From Zeugodacus cucurbitae (taxonomy: Eukaryota > Arthropoda > Insecta > Diptera > Tephritidae): 64,000 bases of DNA. The stretch is taken from positions 73,082,001-73,146,000 of the forward strand of contig NC_071667.1 in assembly GCF_028554725.1 (NCBI RefSeq). Reading direction: 5' to 3'. The position numbers were made by a program, and so were the translations under genes. Each line of letters begins with the position of its first letter. Position 1 is the stretch's first letter. A model generated the notes under the pieces. It did no database searches, was not told the origin of the DNA, and was given only the letters and a program-made list of their open reading frames with translations. Positions 37,826 through 48,935 of the stretch are shown piece after piece.

Positions 37826-40018
37826 TTAAGGGGTTATATATGTACATATATTGAAGTCGGTCAAAAAATCGGAAATATTTTTATTCCTATATCTTAAAGT
37901 TAAAGAATGTTATCCCAAATTTTTATAGAGATTTAAGCAGTAGAAGCGAAGTTATAGCATTGACGATAACTTGTAAGTTCACCTAATGGAGCGCTACACT
38001 ATAAAAAAGTATACTTGAACTTTAAAGCTCGATTATCTCGAAATCGTGTTTTTTTATTTGCCGTGTCCTTGAATGATTTCAATTTTCATATAAATATTAT
38101 GAATTTTTAAATATGTACATTTCATCAGATGAAAAAAGTAGCCTTCTTGAGATAATCGTCCCCGTTTGCAGAAAAAAAAGGTTTCTTATTACAATGACTC
38201 GTTCAAGGACACCACCAGACCCCATACTAACGAAATTTTTTTGGTTTTATGCTTTCAGTTGAGCTGATGGACTGGTCACGGTCACAGCCTCTTTGGAAAA
38301 AATCGCATTTTGCGTAAAATATCATAACTTTTGCAATTATTACTATTTTTTAATTTCTTGAGCTGATTTCACATATTAGACATTGTATTATTCAATAAAA
38401 ATATGGCTACATACCACTACAGAAAATCCTCATCATAAGATCCACGCCAATATTCCCGACCACTAACCTTAGTTTAGAGAGATAATGCCCAAAGCCTTGT
38501 TATAGTCTTTATAGGTGACAAAACAAAATCATGAGGATGCTAAAAATCGACATATTTTTTATCGGAGACATAATACAACGAATGAAAAGACCGGGAAAAA
38601 TACTGTTGACACACCAATCCTTCAACAAAAACTTTTGTACATCGTATTCATACATTTGCAAAGAGTTTATATAATATGTCTGTGAATGAAGAGAGGAGAT
38701 TCCATCCACGTAGATGTGAATTTATAGAGAGGTGCGCAAACTCCTGGTGTTCGAATTGGATTGTTCACTGTTTGAACTAATAATACATTTTGATTACTTG
38801 AATTTGAAATTGAGAGGTATGAAATCCTAATGATGAGATCGGCTCGTTGTAGGTTTTTTCACTGAGTCTTCTTATAAGCGAAACTGAGTTGAATTTTTGC
38901 ACAAAAAGTTGACTACCATCACATTAGGGGAGAACCTGTCCTGCAGAGTAACATTAATGAACTGTAGTTTAAACAGTTTAATTTGGTTCTTTTAATCTGA
39001 GGATTTATGAGTTTTTATGAAGCTAAAATTGCAAGTATTTAAAAAGTATAGTAAATACGAAGGGCAACGAAAATTTTTGTACAACATTAGTAAGGGCCAC
39101 GTACAGTAAAATGGGTTCAGATCCAATTTAAAAAACGTTGAGATATTTTTAGGTGTAATAGTCGAAGAGGTAATAAAAAATTTAAAATGACTTTCTTAAC
39201 CTAAAGTTTATATTAAAACATAAAAGGGCTATAATTGGAAAATATCTTTGAACAATGGTTGCCACCTGTTTTAAAAATTATGTTTTTCTGTAATAGTACT
39301 TTTGGACCAATGGTACTTTGTACTGTAGTAGTACTTTTTGTATAAAAAAATTGAAAACCTTAGAGTTATGTATATTTATGGAAGTGATGTTACCTGTAAA
39401 ATTTTATTACTTAATTATAAGACTAGAGGTAGTCAGCGACACAAAAAATAAGAATTTTCAGTACTTTTTTTTGCTACACAATGTTTTGACTTGAAGTCGC
39501 GGAAATTTGAAAAAAAAATTAGAATTTCCAAAGTTATTGCTGTTTGTGTTGACCCAGTTCGAAAAAAAGTCCCTTGCGGTGACAATCATAAGTCCTTTTT
39601 GATTCATCTAAAATCAATAGGATAAGAAAAATTAGTTTTATAAATAGATAATACTTTTTAATTTGTAATTTAATTTTTTTATTTCAAATATAAACAAAAT
39701 GGCGGCCTCAGAGATTTTTTTTCTAGATTTTCGGGACAAAATCAATAGTTGATTGGTCTTAAAAAATCGAAATTAAAAAAATCCTTCTCAGGCCTGAGTT
39801 TATTATGTATTCTAAAAGCTGTATAAATTTCATTAAAATCTACTGAAACGCATTTAAAGTTTCACCCGAGCTTTTTGTAGTGACCAGCGCTCTTTCTTAT
39901 TTGTCGAATAACTCGAAAAGTTATTATCGGATTAATTAAAATTTTTAAGATATTACACTTAACGAAAATGCAAAATAAAAATAATTTTTGAAAATCCTGA
40001 CTAGCCCTAACCCTTTAA
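37826..40018. mobile_element. Possible TTAA-flanked element (piggyBac-like, about 2.2 kb)
   Basis: TTAAGGGGTTA at 37826 and the complement of TTAAAGGGTTA ending at 40018 form short, imperfect inverted ends, each with a TTAA as piggyBac-type elements use. Between them there is no frame over 66 codons. The text reads like a repeat ('gcggcctcagag', 'gattttgtccc' and long A/T runs). Only the ends support the call; the pairing may be chance. Confidence 0.25.
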
Positions 40019-41600
40019 TTTATATAATAAATTAAAAATTATAATTTTGGATATCAACTCAACCGATTTAAGAAAGATTTCTGTTGGGGATATTTTTCAG
40101 ATGGGCAGTTTTTGGTACACTTCGCTAATAAAGCTTGCGATCCTTTGTAAGAAACACTGAAAACACCATAAAATATACTCTCAATTTGGGTTAACAATTT
40201 AACATGACTTTCTTGCATTGTTATTGACATATTTCACGCATTTTCACTTTTATGACAGCCATACATATGAAAGCGCACACAGATAATAGCTAATTAGCAA
40301 TCGTAAAAGCGCGCTGATTGCGCTAACATGCCAAATTATGAAAATCGTAAAAATCTGAACATCTGAAAATAACTTAAATGGTGCGCTGGCGTTTGGGCGC
40401 TGCAAAGCACCGGTGGACACATTTCTTTATGACGCAAAGCAGGTCAACGACAAATTGAATTTTCGGACACGTCTGCGCGCGATAGTGACCAGAAAACGAA
40501 AAACAAAAACAATGCGTAAACAACGGTAATAAAATATTGTAATTGCAATAAATTGGAGCGAAATGGAGCAACACACACAGTCGGACCGTTTCTTTTGTTT
40601 TTCTGCTGTTGCTGTTGTTTCTTCTTTCTGTGGCTCTTGTTCTACTGCCTCTTCTTGTTGTTCTTCTGTGCCGTGGAATATTTTTTTCGACGAACGGCAA
40701 TAAAGTAAGGAAATCATTGTCAATACAAACACATGTTCTTATTTTTGGCTGTGTGTGTCTTCTAGAGAATATTTGTTTTTGTTGTTGTAACGAAGATTAT
40801 GCCGCTCTTTATATCCAGCTGGTTGCCCTGAAAAACACGTTGACTGCTGTAGACCCTGCCTTGCACTTGACACAAGACATAAACCACTGCAGATTTTTGG
40901 CAAAATAAAAACAACAACAACAACGCCGCTGCGTCACGTTCAAGCCGCCACAGAGCCGTGCGGGCGTCGGCATGTCGGTCTTTTTTGATTGCTTATGACA
41001 GCTTGCGCGCGCGTTTTTAATAAAATTCACAAAAGAAATGCCACCGCGTCAGCGAAACCCGAAAAAAGCAACAACAACAACAAAGCAGCATAAAAAATAA
41101 AGGTGAGAAACGCAATGAAATGTAATGCAGCGAAGACAATAAAGACTTGTTTGTGGAGCGAAAAAAACAATTGGGGAAAACAAAAGCACCGTTTTACTCT
41201 GTGCAACGGCGGTGTGGCACGGACAAGGCCGTTTTGTTGCCACAATTGGTTGTTGTTGTTGTTATTTGAATATACTTTTTTTTTGGTGTGTTTTTGGTGC
41301 AAAACTGGGTTAGGTCAACGTAGCACAATACCGGCTCATCAGCATGCATACATACATCTAGCTGTGCATCATCTATATGCTGTAATTCTCATACAGTTTA
41401 TATATAGGTATGTAGCTCCCGCCGTCCGCAACTGCAATTGCATATTCTCACATTTTACTTAGCTGAAACGTCTTTCTCCTCTCTTTTTGCTTGCTTGCTT
41501 GCATTTGCTCAGTTACTTGGTAGACGTTCGCTTTGTTATTTACATATGTTTTTGTTTAAGTTGTTTTCTTGCCCCAAAAAATTTGTTTGCATTGCGCGCA
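40019..41600. other. Unassigned stretch, GC-richer at 40380-41300, with CAA/TTG tracts
   Basis: Overlapping frames of 64-119 codons on both strands are shadows of (CAA)n/(TTG)n and CTT-rich DNA. No protein recognised. Confidence 0.4.
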
Positions 41601-41610
41601 TATATAAAAG
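41601..41610 (+). promoter_or_regulatory. TATA box (TATATAAAAG)
   Basis: TATATAAAAGGGTC is a full TATAWAAR match just downstream of GCGCGCA, placing a start near 41634. Two ATGs in good context follow within 65 nt. Confidence 0.45.
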
Positions 41611-41691
41611 GGTCGCCAAGTCGAAAGCAATAAATTTTATTTACACTCAAAATGTCATTCGAGCAGCGTTGCACACACACAGGATATTAAA

Positions 41692-41769
41692 ATGCGTTCT
41701 ATTGTTTTCGTAATTCTCGTAAGCTTTGTGGAGCAGCGTCGGCATTGTCTTATAGTTTCCTCTGGGTGA
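41692..41769 (+). CDS. Leader-like mini-ORF, possible first exon of a secreted protein
   Basis: ATG 41692 opens MRSIVFVILVSFV, the start of a signal-peptide-like segment, and reads on to a stop after 25 codons. Straight after the ninth codon the DNA reads CTC|GTAAGC (41719), a usable donor. A TATA box, a short leader and a first exon holding only part of the signal peptide is a common layout in small secreted insect proteins. No matching second exon was found in the next 2.5 kb, and a 12-codon frame starting at 41652 precedes it. It may equally be chance. Confidence 0.2.
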   Translation: MRSIVFVILVSFVEQRRHCLIVSSG

Positions 41770-41869
41770 AAGCTTTAAGTGATGCATGCAGAAAGTTTTG
41801 CGTTGAAATTAAATTGAAATGGGTCTTAAAAGTCATTTGGAAAAGTGATTTTCAAGCTAAATTTTACAA

Positions 41870-42830
41870 ACTTTAAATATCGATATTTATTCTACTTTGA
41901 TTTTTGAAAGTAATCGACTTTTTTTGCTACAAAATGTAGAAAGTGAAATATATTTTTGTTGAAAATTCGGTAAATAAGTAATGAACTTATCGATTTTTTA
42001 GTCGATTTTGTATGAAAAGTAAACAACATATTTTTATCGATTATTTTTTATCGATGTATAATAATGTGAAATTGTCGATTTTAGTTCGATTTTGTAATTA
42101 AATTTATTATAAAAAACATTTTTATGCTGTAATCGATATATAGTCAATCTGCCAATCGATTTTAGACCGTACTTTTTAAGTATTCGTCCATTATATTATT
42201 TCAGTTGCAGAAAAAAACCATACTCTTTCTGCTGTATAAAATATTGTTTGAGTTTTTAACAAAGAAGTCCATTTAAGCGACTTGTTAAATTTTCTCAAGT
42301 TATTTTTTATGAAAATTAGTGGTTATAAGACTGTTATCGAAGTTTTTCTAATCAAATTAATCGATTTATTTATCGAATTCACGATTTTTTAAATAATAAA
42401 ATCGACTATCGTTAATTTAATACAGTTCAGTTATTATCGATTTCGATAGTTTATCTCTGAATTTATTAGTCAAATTGGTTGATTTTGATTTAAATCATCG
42501 ACTTATTTATCGACTTATCGATTTTTAAAACAATAAAATCGACTATGGTTGTAAATGAAACCATTATTAATTTAATACATCGATTTATCGCTTTAAGTTT
42601 AGCGATAACAACAACGTATTCCATTATTTTATTATCGATTTCGATGCTTTATCTCAATTAATTGGTCAGATTGGCTGATTTTTATTTAGTTAATCGATTT
42701 ATTTATTGACTTATCTATTTTTAATGACACAATATTTAATTTGATATATCGATTTATCGCTTTAACTTTATCGATAACAACAACAAATTCGATCAATTTG
42801 TTATCGATTCCGATATTTTATGACTGTGGT
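41870..42830. repeat. ATCGAT-rich degenerate tandem repeat
   Basis: At least three copies of one unit are visible: 42359-42492 (shortened), 42493-42691 (199 bp) and 42692-about 42825. They share ATTTATTTATCGA-type starts, 'ataaaatcgactat', 'atcgatttatcgcttta', 'gataacaacaac' and 'ttatcgattycgat'. Similar words continue up to 41870 in more decayed form. The region holds dozens of TATCGAT/ATCGATTT words, which overlap the DREF (TATCGATA) and BEAF-32 (CGATA) recognition cores. No coding capacity. Confidence 0.7.
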
Positions 42831-43869
42831 TGCTTTTGACAATTTCTATAGCATACTTTAAAGCGCTAATAAATGAGTACAAAATCTCTAGTTGATTCCC
42901 AGTCTTGTGGGGGTCAATAACTTAATAATATATGAACAAATTACCACAGATTCTTCAGAACCTGGGAGAAAATGAAGAGTAGATAGAAAGCTATACCTAC
43001 AACTACTTGTATCTATTATACTATATATTTATACTTCTCATCTATCCGAAGTAACCTTTAGGTGAGGGCAGATCTTGAAAAGCATGATCCTCGTGGACTT
43101 TTTTCTTTTTGTGAAATATCTCTCCCAACCCATAGTTTAATTCCCACAGTATTACAAAAATAATACCGCTATTTTTAATTACACACGAAGTGTCAACGAA
43201 CAGAGCGCATAAATAACAGCGCTTTACTCGTATGCCAAACACAAGGAAATGGCACGCTTCCGCGAAATCGCAGTCAAAAGCATAATCGAAATGAAGAAAC
43301 CATACAAAGAACAATAAAAGCGAACACAGAACAGCAGGAGTATCATTAACAGCCATAAATAATGTTATTAGCATAACGGTAAAAGACGAAGCGGACGAAC
43401 ACACGAACGAACAGCGAAACCAAAACAGTGCAGCGCGGAGATGAATTATAGTGATTACATACTCATTATTTAATCGGTAAATAAGCGAGAGATATGCCGC
43501 AGCGAAATGTTGAAACAAAAGAAAGAAACTTATTGGAAAGCAAAAGAAAGTGCGCTTGATGGGAGGATAAGGTGCGTAAAGACGCGCTACCAACGCATAC
43601 GGCAGTTGTAAATAAGCGAATAAGTTGGCATGCAAGTAATGATAAGTTGAGATGTTGACATACGCATAAAATTATCGAAGACAAGAGCACACGAACAAAA
43701 AAAAAAAAAAAAAAACAACAACAAAAAAGTAGTAAAGGACACCAGTGATGGCGTAAGTGCTGTCAAAATAGCAATAAATGAATGCAAGACAGACACACAC
43801 ACACATACACAATAATATCTTCTGCTAGTCGATAATGATAAATAACGGTAAAGCGACACATTTGGTGCG
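42831..43869. other. Unassigned stretch including the longest open frame (minus, 43042-43635)
   Basis: The 197-codon minus frame is rich in Phe/Leu/Cys/Ala, has no recognisable domain, no family-like motif and no promoter, and mirrors A/G-rich DNA on the plus strand. I judge it a chance frame but record it as the longest in the window. A 19-base poly-A lies at 43697-43715 and a short (CA)n at 43793-43804. Confidence 0.4.
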
Positions 43870-43882
43870 CAGCGCCATCTGT
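43870..43882 (-). promoter_or_regulatory. CTCF-like motif
   Basis: The complement ACAGATGGCGCTG is identical over 13 bases to the site at 12246-12258, in unrelated surroundings. Confidence 0.3.
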
Positions 43883-44749
43883 CCATTTCGCTGACAGGGT
43901 TTCCGAAAGCCGCAGCAACACGACGCAAAGCCACAAGTATGAAGCAAGTGACACAGCAATAACAATAACAACAACAATGACTCATATCGATAACAACAAA
44001 CGTGATATTGCTTGATATTGAGATGCGCATATCTTTCATATAATCCAGCCAGTTGACAATGGTGAAAGAAGGCTTTTATAAAATCATCAGCTTTGGCGCT
44101 GAAATCTATAAGGGTATGTGTGTATGAGTGAATGAATTTGTGCGAACAAATGGAAGAGATCGTGAAGTCGAAGCTTTAGCTTGAATCTGCGAGCGTTATT
44201 TTGGTAGCAGATAAAGTAGCTTGTCAAAATTTACATCAACAACAATAAAATCACTGACCGTATCTGTTGTAATTCGCAATAATATATACCTACTTACTGC
44301 TTCAATACGTTTGAGGACATAACAATACATTGTCTTCTGTTTCAAAGTAATTTAGAGGTGTATTTGTAACCATACAGTCAGCTTCCGCGATTGAAAATTA
44401 ATACCTTTTAACTCAAGTGGGTTTCCACCAAATTTAAAAATATATTTGTTAAATAATTTTGAGTTAATATCTAATTTGTGGACGAAAGATTTAAGCACCC
44501 AGGGAACCAACTGAGTTTCAAGTGTGTGACCAAGTTTCAACTACTAGCTTAACTATGTATATCAAAACTCCATAAGAAACACCACTCAATTTGGTATAAA
44601 ATAAACAATTAGTAGCACCCCGTTGTGAGGAATCATAATATTACTGTTGTGAATAGCGTCAAGTTCCTTGCCAACAGCAGGAACGCCGAAAACAAAATCA
44701 TTAAGATCTCATTATATCATATAGGCTTACACTTCCGCTATCTTCACGT
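43883..44749. other. Unassigned non-coding stretch
   Basis: Nothing recognised except short CAA tracts near 43960-44000 and 44238-44246. Confidence 0.5.
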
Positions 44750-44930
44750 CGAAATTGTATCCAATACACCGTGATCGGCGGTATGGCCCCATTGCGATTT
44801 CATCATTCGGAGGACATTTCTATCGAACGATCCTAAGGAGTGCTCATCTCTATCGTCCATGCTTCCGCGCCATACATCAGGACGGGTATGATGAGCGACT
44901 TCACCGATCAATTGAGGATACTATTGCAGA
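44750..44930 (-). pseudogene. Old non-LTR retrotransposon remnant (GAEAW region)
   Basis: The minus strand reads KSLIIPVLMYGAEAWTIE (about 44850-44905), the conserved segment downstream of the reverse transcriptase also seen in the 17- and 32-kb copies. It is followed, with frame breaks, by an RNVLRMM-like stretch corresponding to ERKVLRKI. It differs enough from the other three fragments to be another family or a much older copy. Confidence 0.55.
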
Positions 44931-46780
44931 GTCCTCCAGAAAACATATTTTTCAGTCGGGTTAAGACTGGGCCAAAATATTGGGCTAAACGGAAGCTATT
45001 GAGGAATGTATCGTAATTTTTCCAAAGTCTCTTTTTTTGTTTTATAGTCAAAGTACTTATCGTACCGATCTCGTATTCCGTTTGGCTAAATATTTTTCTG
45101 GTCGAAATAAAGTCCTCTCTCATCGAATGACTTATAAAATTACCTCTTCCTTTTTCTTCCAAATGTATGGTGCAGGGGCTTGGCGAAGATTTTGATATTT
45201 CCGTGTTGACCATATATGGATCAAAAATATTAGGCTGTTACTAAGCAAATGAAGAAGAAATGAGAGTGTTATAAATTAGTTACATTCCATAACTTTTGAA
45301 AATTTAAAGCAATCGTGAGGTATTTCCTTTTTTTCACTAGATCGTCTTATGTTCTGAGAACCACAACATTGAAAATTATCTATAAGCTTTCACATTTTCA
45401 TTGCTTCGAAGCTAATAACTAACTTATTAACTATTATTACTAGTTCTTACGTGGAAACAAGATCGGCTTTAAGAGATGAAGTTAAAGAAATCCGGTTTTG
45501 ATAGTCTAGCTCAAAATTGTAATTATTGCTTATGCCTTCATAATTTTGGGAATTTATCTCAAAGCTAAGAAGCCTTCCAAATTGACTCTAATGGTATTTT
45601 TTTAAGATTCTTATAATGTACATACTTTCAGCTTGAAACTCTAATTTTCACCGCAGCTCTTTAATCGTCGATACAAAATAAAGAGAAAAACATATAAGCT
45701 CTCACAAAAATTAGCATCTACACCCTGCGACAGCAAGAGATCGCGTTACACCGTAAATGACATAAATCGGATAAATGCAAATATTGGCAAAATAAATCGA
45801 CGCAACGGTCACAGTTCAATTCCACCGCGCACTCACGCAATGCGGCACGGCACAAGTGGAACACAGAGGTGCTGCTGCCACATTTATAATATTTGGTGCC
45901 ACAACTGCTACTGTTCTCCAGCGCCCCACCGCTGCTTTGTATTATTGCTGTTGGTTGCAATTACTTTGCTTTTGCGTTGTCTTTTTATTGCCGTTGACAT
46001 TCGTGAGTCGTGTCGCAGCTGTTGGTGCGCATTGGCACCCTCCGGCAGCAGCTAGTATGACAGATTATGCGGCAGATTAAGCGCCGTTTCAGCTTGTCAC
46101 TTTGACTTAAGCGCCGCGTGACATAACGAAAGTAAATTGCCACATGCAACATTTAGCATAACAGCATGTGGCGTGCCAATGCCAATTCCAATTCCAATAT
46201 GCGCACCGTTGTCTCACTTGTTTTTCATTGTTTTTCGACGAAATACTCAATTTGAATCCTGCAGTGACAGGTAGCCTCACTTGTGTGTATTTATTTTCAA
46301 AATAAAAGAAGGTAACTTTTGAAACAAAGGTACCGTGCTGTTTGTCTTATTCTCTCTTTTTGTTGACAAGCTTCTTAGCTTTCAACTTCGATATACTAAT
46401 CGGTGATTGTGAGTCTTCAATGGTGATGAGGTTTTGTGTAGAAGCAAAGATAAAGACACGTTTGTAATGCAATTAGATTTGATTACTTACCGAGTTGTAT
46501 GGATTCGGAGTTCTGAATTCTGTCGATCTCAATTAATATTAGATCGATAAAGCAAGTCTTTTCGCTAAACTCTAAAGCTGTTTTTTTTTTTTAATGAAAA
46601 CGAAGTACAGTCTTCTGTCGGTAGTATTTCACCCAGAGCTGTATCTTTCAAGTAGAGTAGGTTGTCTTCAAGTAGCACTGCTCCGAATGCAGCATTTTTC
46701 AGGAAGAAGGGCATATACTCTAATAGCAAAGCGGCAATACTGACCTAAAGTTCGCTGAGTCAAGTCAAATAGTGTTTGAT
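44931..46780. other. Unassigned stretch; GC-richer part at 45720-46180
   Basis: No recognised protein. A 101-codon minus frame (44908-45213) partly overlaps the remnant above. Frames at 45718-46080 lie in GC-richer DNA and show no domain. Confidence 0.4.
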
Positions 46781-46879
46781 CGTTACTCCGGTCTAATCAT
46801 GTCGAAATCGCTGGGAACTGCAAAGACTATGAGATAGCAACTCTTGTCCCAAATTAGAATTGAATCGACTTGGAGCTCC

Positions 46880-47150
46880 GTAATCCTCTACCATTCAAGC
46901 ACTGTATCAATGTATCCAAAGTGGGTTCGTGGTCAATAACCAATACTTTTGTACCTCGACATTGTTGAGGGACAGAGTGGTATACAAGATGTCTATAGAA
47001 CTACTTGAGATATCCGAGAATCATCTTACTACAATATTAGGAGTTCATGAAGGTCTTTCGATTCACACTTATGAGCTCCTCACAATAGACCAGATTTCTG
47101 TAGTCCAAGGTGAAGATCGTGACCTTTATAGGGAAGTCCTAACCTAACCA
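46880..47150 (+). pseudogene. Possible degraded RNase H / C-terminal tail of a non-LTR element
   Basis: In one frame WVRGQ-stop-PI followed by LDIVEGQSG resembles the WVPGH-x-GI...ADELARxGS end of retrotransposon RNase H. In the next frame LLEISENHLTTILGV followed by EGLSIHTYELLTI resembles the LxLSRxxLxxLxGxxTGH segment that follows it. No residue pattern is complete, so this is a weak call. Confidence 0.3.
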
Positions 47151-48447
47151 AACCACAAGCGAATGCTAATACTTGTATAAGTATATATTTCACAACTGAG
47201 AAGACAAGCTCGTAAGCTCAGCGCTATGCAATTAAAGCGAAAGAAATGCAATTCTTTTCAATTCAATTAACGATTACATAAGCGTTTGTGGACCCCGGCG
47301 ACTTGGTCGCATTATTGCTTTCGCTTGACTTTCTGGCTGGCAGTTGTGGCATGCGCTTGAGGATTGGCCTTTCTAAGCGGACAAATTAATTAAACCGAAT
47401 GCATTTGAAATGTGTGTAATTGCCACAACACCTACCCACACAAACGCATAGAGCAAATATTAAGCTTCCATGCTGTCAACCGTCGCTGCTGTCAGCCAAC
47501 TAACTGCTCGCAGTAGTTGCCACTGAATGTGGAAACATCACTAATTACAGATTACAATGTTGCAAAGTGAAGAAAAATTGCAATGCTCCCGATCGAGTGA
47601 GTGATGAAGTCAACGGCAACAACAACAAGGTCGGTGGTCGGTGCCGCAAGTGGATTTTTCCAAGGCAACTAACTGCACGCCTTCAGCGTTTGGCGGCTAC
47701 ATTTACCCAGGAGACTAATTTCCTTCAATGTCACTGCATATTTGCCCTTCGCAGCTGGCAGGGAGCTAGTAGCACAAGCACTAGCTGCCAAGCACTTGCA
47801 ATAATCGTGTTTGTTTTGTAATTCTCAGCTCGGCGTCAATGTTGTTTTACTTTCGCTTTAACGCGCACTTTTATGCACGTCTGCAGGGGATTCACAAATT
47901 GAGTCATAGACATTTACATACCATAAAGAGAAAGTGGTTTTATTAGTGTAATTGAAGGGCAATAAGTTGTATTACTCGCAATTAAGTACAGGTCAGCGGA
48001 TTCAAATCTTGTTTAGTTTCATATTTAAGTTCTAGATTGGACAACTTTCAGTAAGAGTTTAGACATCCAAGGCCGTAAAGTCCAGGAATAAAAACTGGAA
48101 AAGTTGATTAAGTCAGTCCGTTTCTATCTGAGTCCCTACGAAAAAATTTCTACGTCATGACCTCTTTTGAATAACCGATATTTTTGGAGTATATATAACT
48201 CGTTTTTGTTAAACATATTTATGAACAGCGTAAACTATATTAAAAAATATGTAATAGAGGCGAGAATTAGGATCCGAGAATGTTTTAGTTTCATAGACAT
48301 AATCAGTCTGGGAGCATACTGCTTCAATTTCAGAACGTCTGTCTCATTGTATACTAAAATCGTCATAGTATTACAAACAGTTCTATAAAGAACAGACCAT
48401 ATTTCTCGGTAGCCTGATGATTAGTTCTGCATCTGGTGGAAACCCAA
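47151..48447. other. Unassigned non-coding stretch
   Basis: No recognised gene. The 84-codon frame at 47567-47821 has no domain. Confidence 0.45.
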
Positions 48448-48935
48448 TTGACAGCTAATATCCGACTTCCCTCTGACATCTATGTTTGAAAGCTGTTTTC
48501 TGACATCTGTCTGATATACATATGTATGTTTAACAGCTGCAATCGGACGTCCATCTGATATCCATTTGACAGCTACAGCCTGACGTCCATCTGACATCCG
48601 TTTAATATTTGACATCTGAAGTCCATCTGACATTGGTTTGACAGATACCATCCGACTTCCCCTGACATCCATTTGACTGCTACCAACTGACGTCAATTTG
48701 GCAGCTGCCATTTGTCGACTAGCATTTGAAGTCCATATGACAGCTACCCTCTGACATTCGTTTGACAACCATCTGACATCCGTTTGACAGTTGACATCTC
48801 AAGTCCATCTGACATCCATTTGACAGCAACCATCTGATATCCGTTTGATAGCCATCTGACAGGTGACATCTGACGTCCATCTTACATCTCTTTCTCAGCT
48901 GCCTTCTAATATCCCTTTGACAGGTAATATCCGCC
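48448..48935. repeat. Degenerate minisatellite built on CATCTGACATCC / CATTTGACAGC
   Basis: Words such as CTGACGTCCAT, CTGACATCCATTTGACAG and GCTACCATCTGAC alternate for nearly 500 bp. The composite unit is about 36 bp with ~12-bp subunits. The minus strand stays open for 115 and 72 codons in overlapping frames (48421-48768, 48719-48937), with a repeating Asp-Val-Arg / Met-Ser-Asp-Gly flavour. The openness follows from the repeat and is not evidence for a protein. Confidence 0.75.

Noticed and set aside
43042..43635. Longest open frame (197 codons, minus), hydrophobic and Cys/Phe-rich; could suggest a chemoreceptor
   Set aside because: No receptor signature, no spaced helices of the right kind, no promoter or splice context; it mirrors A/G-rich plus-strand DNA.
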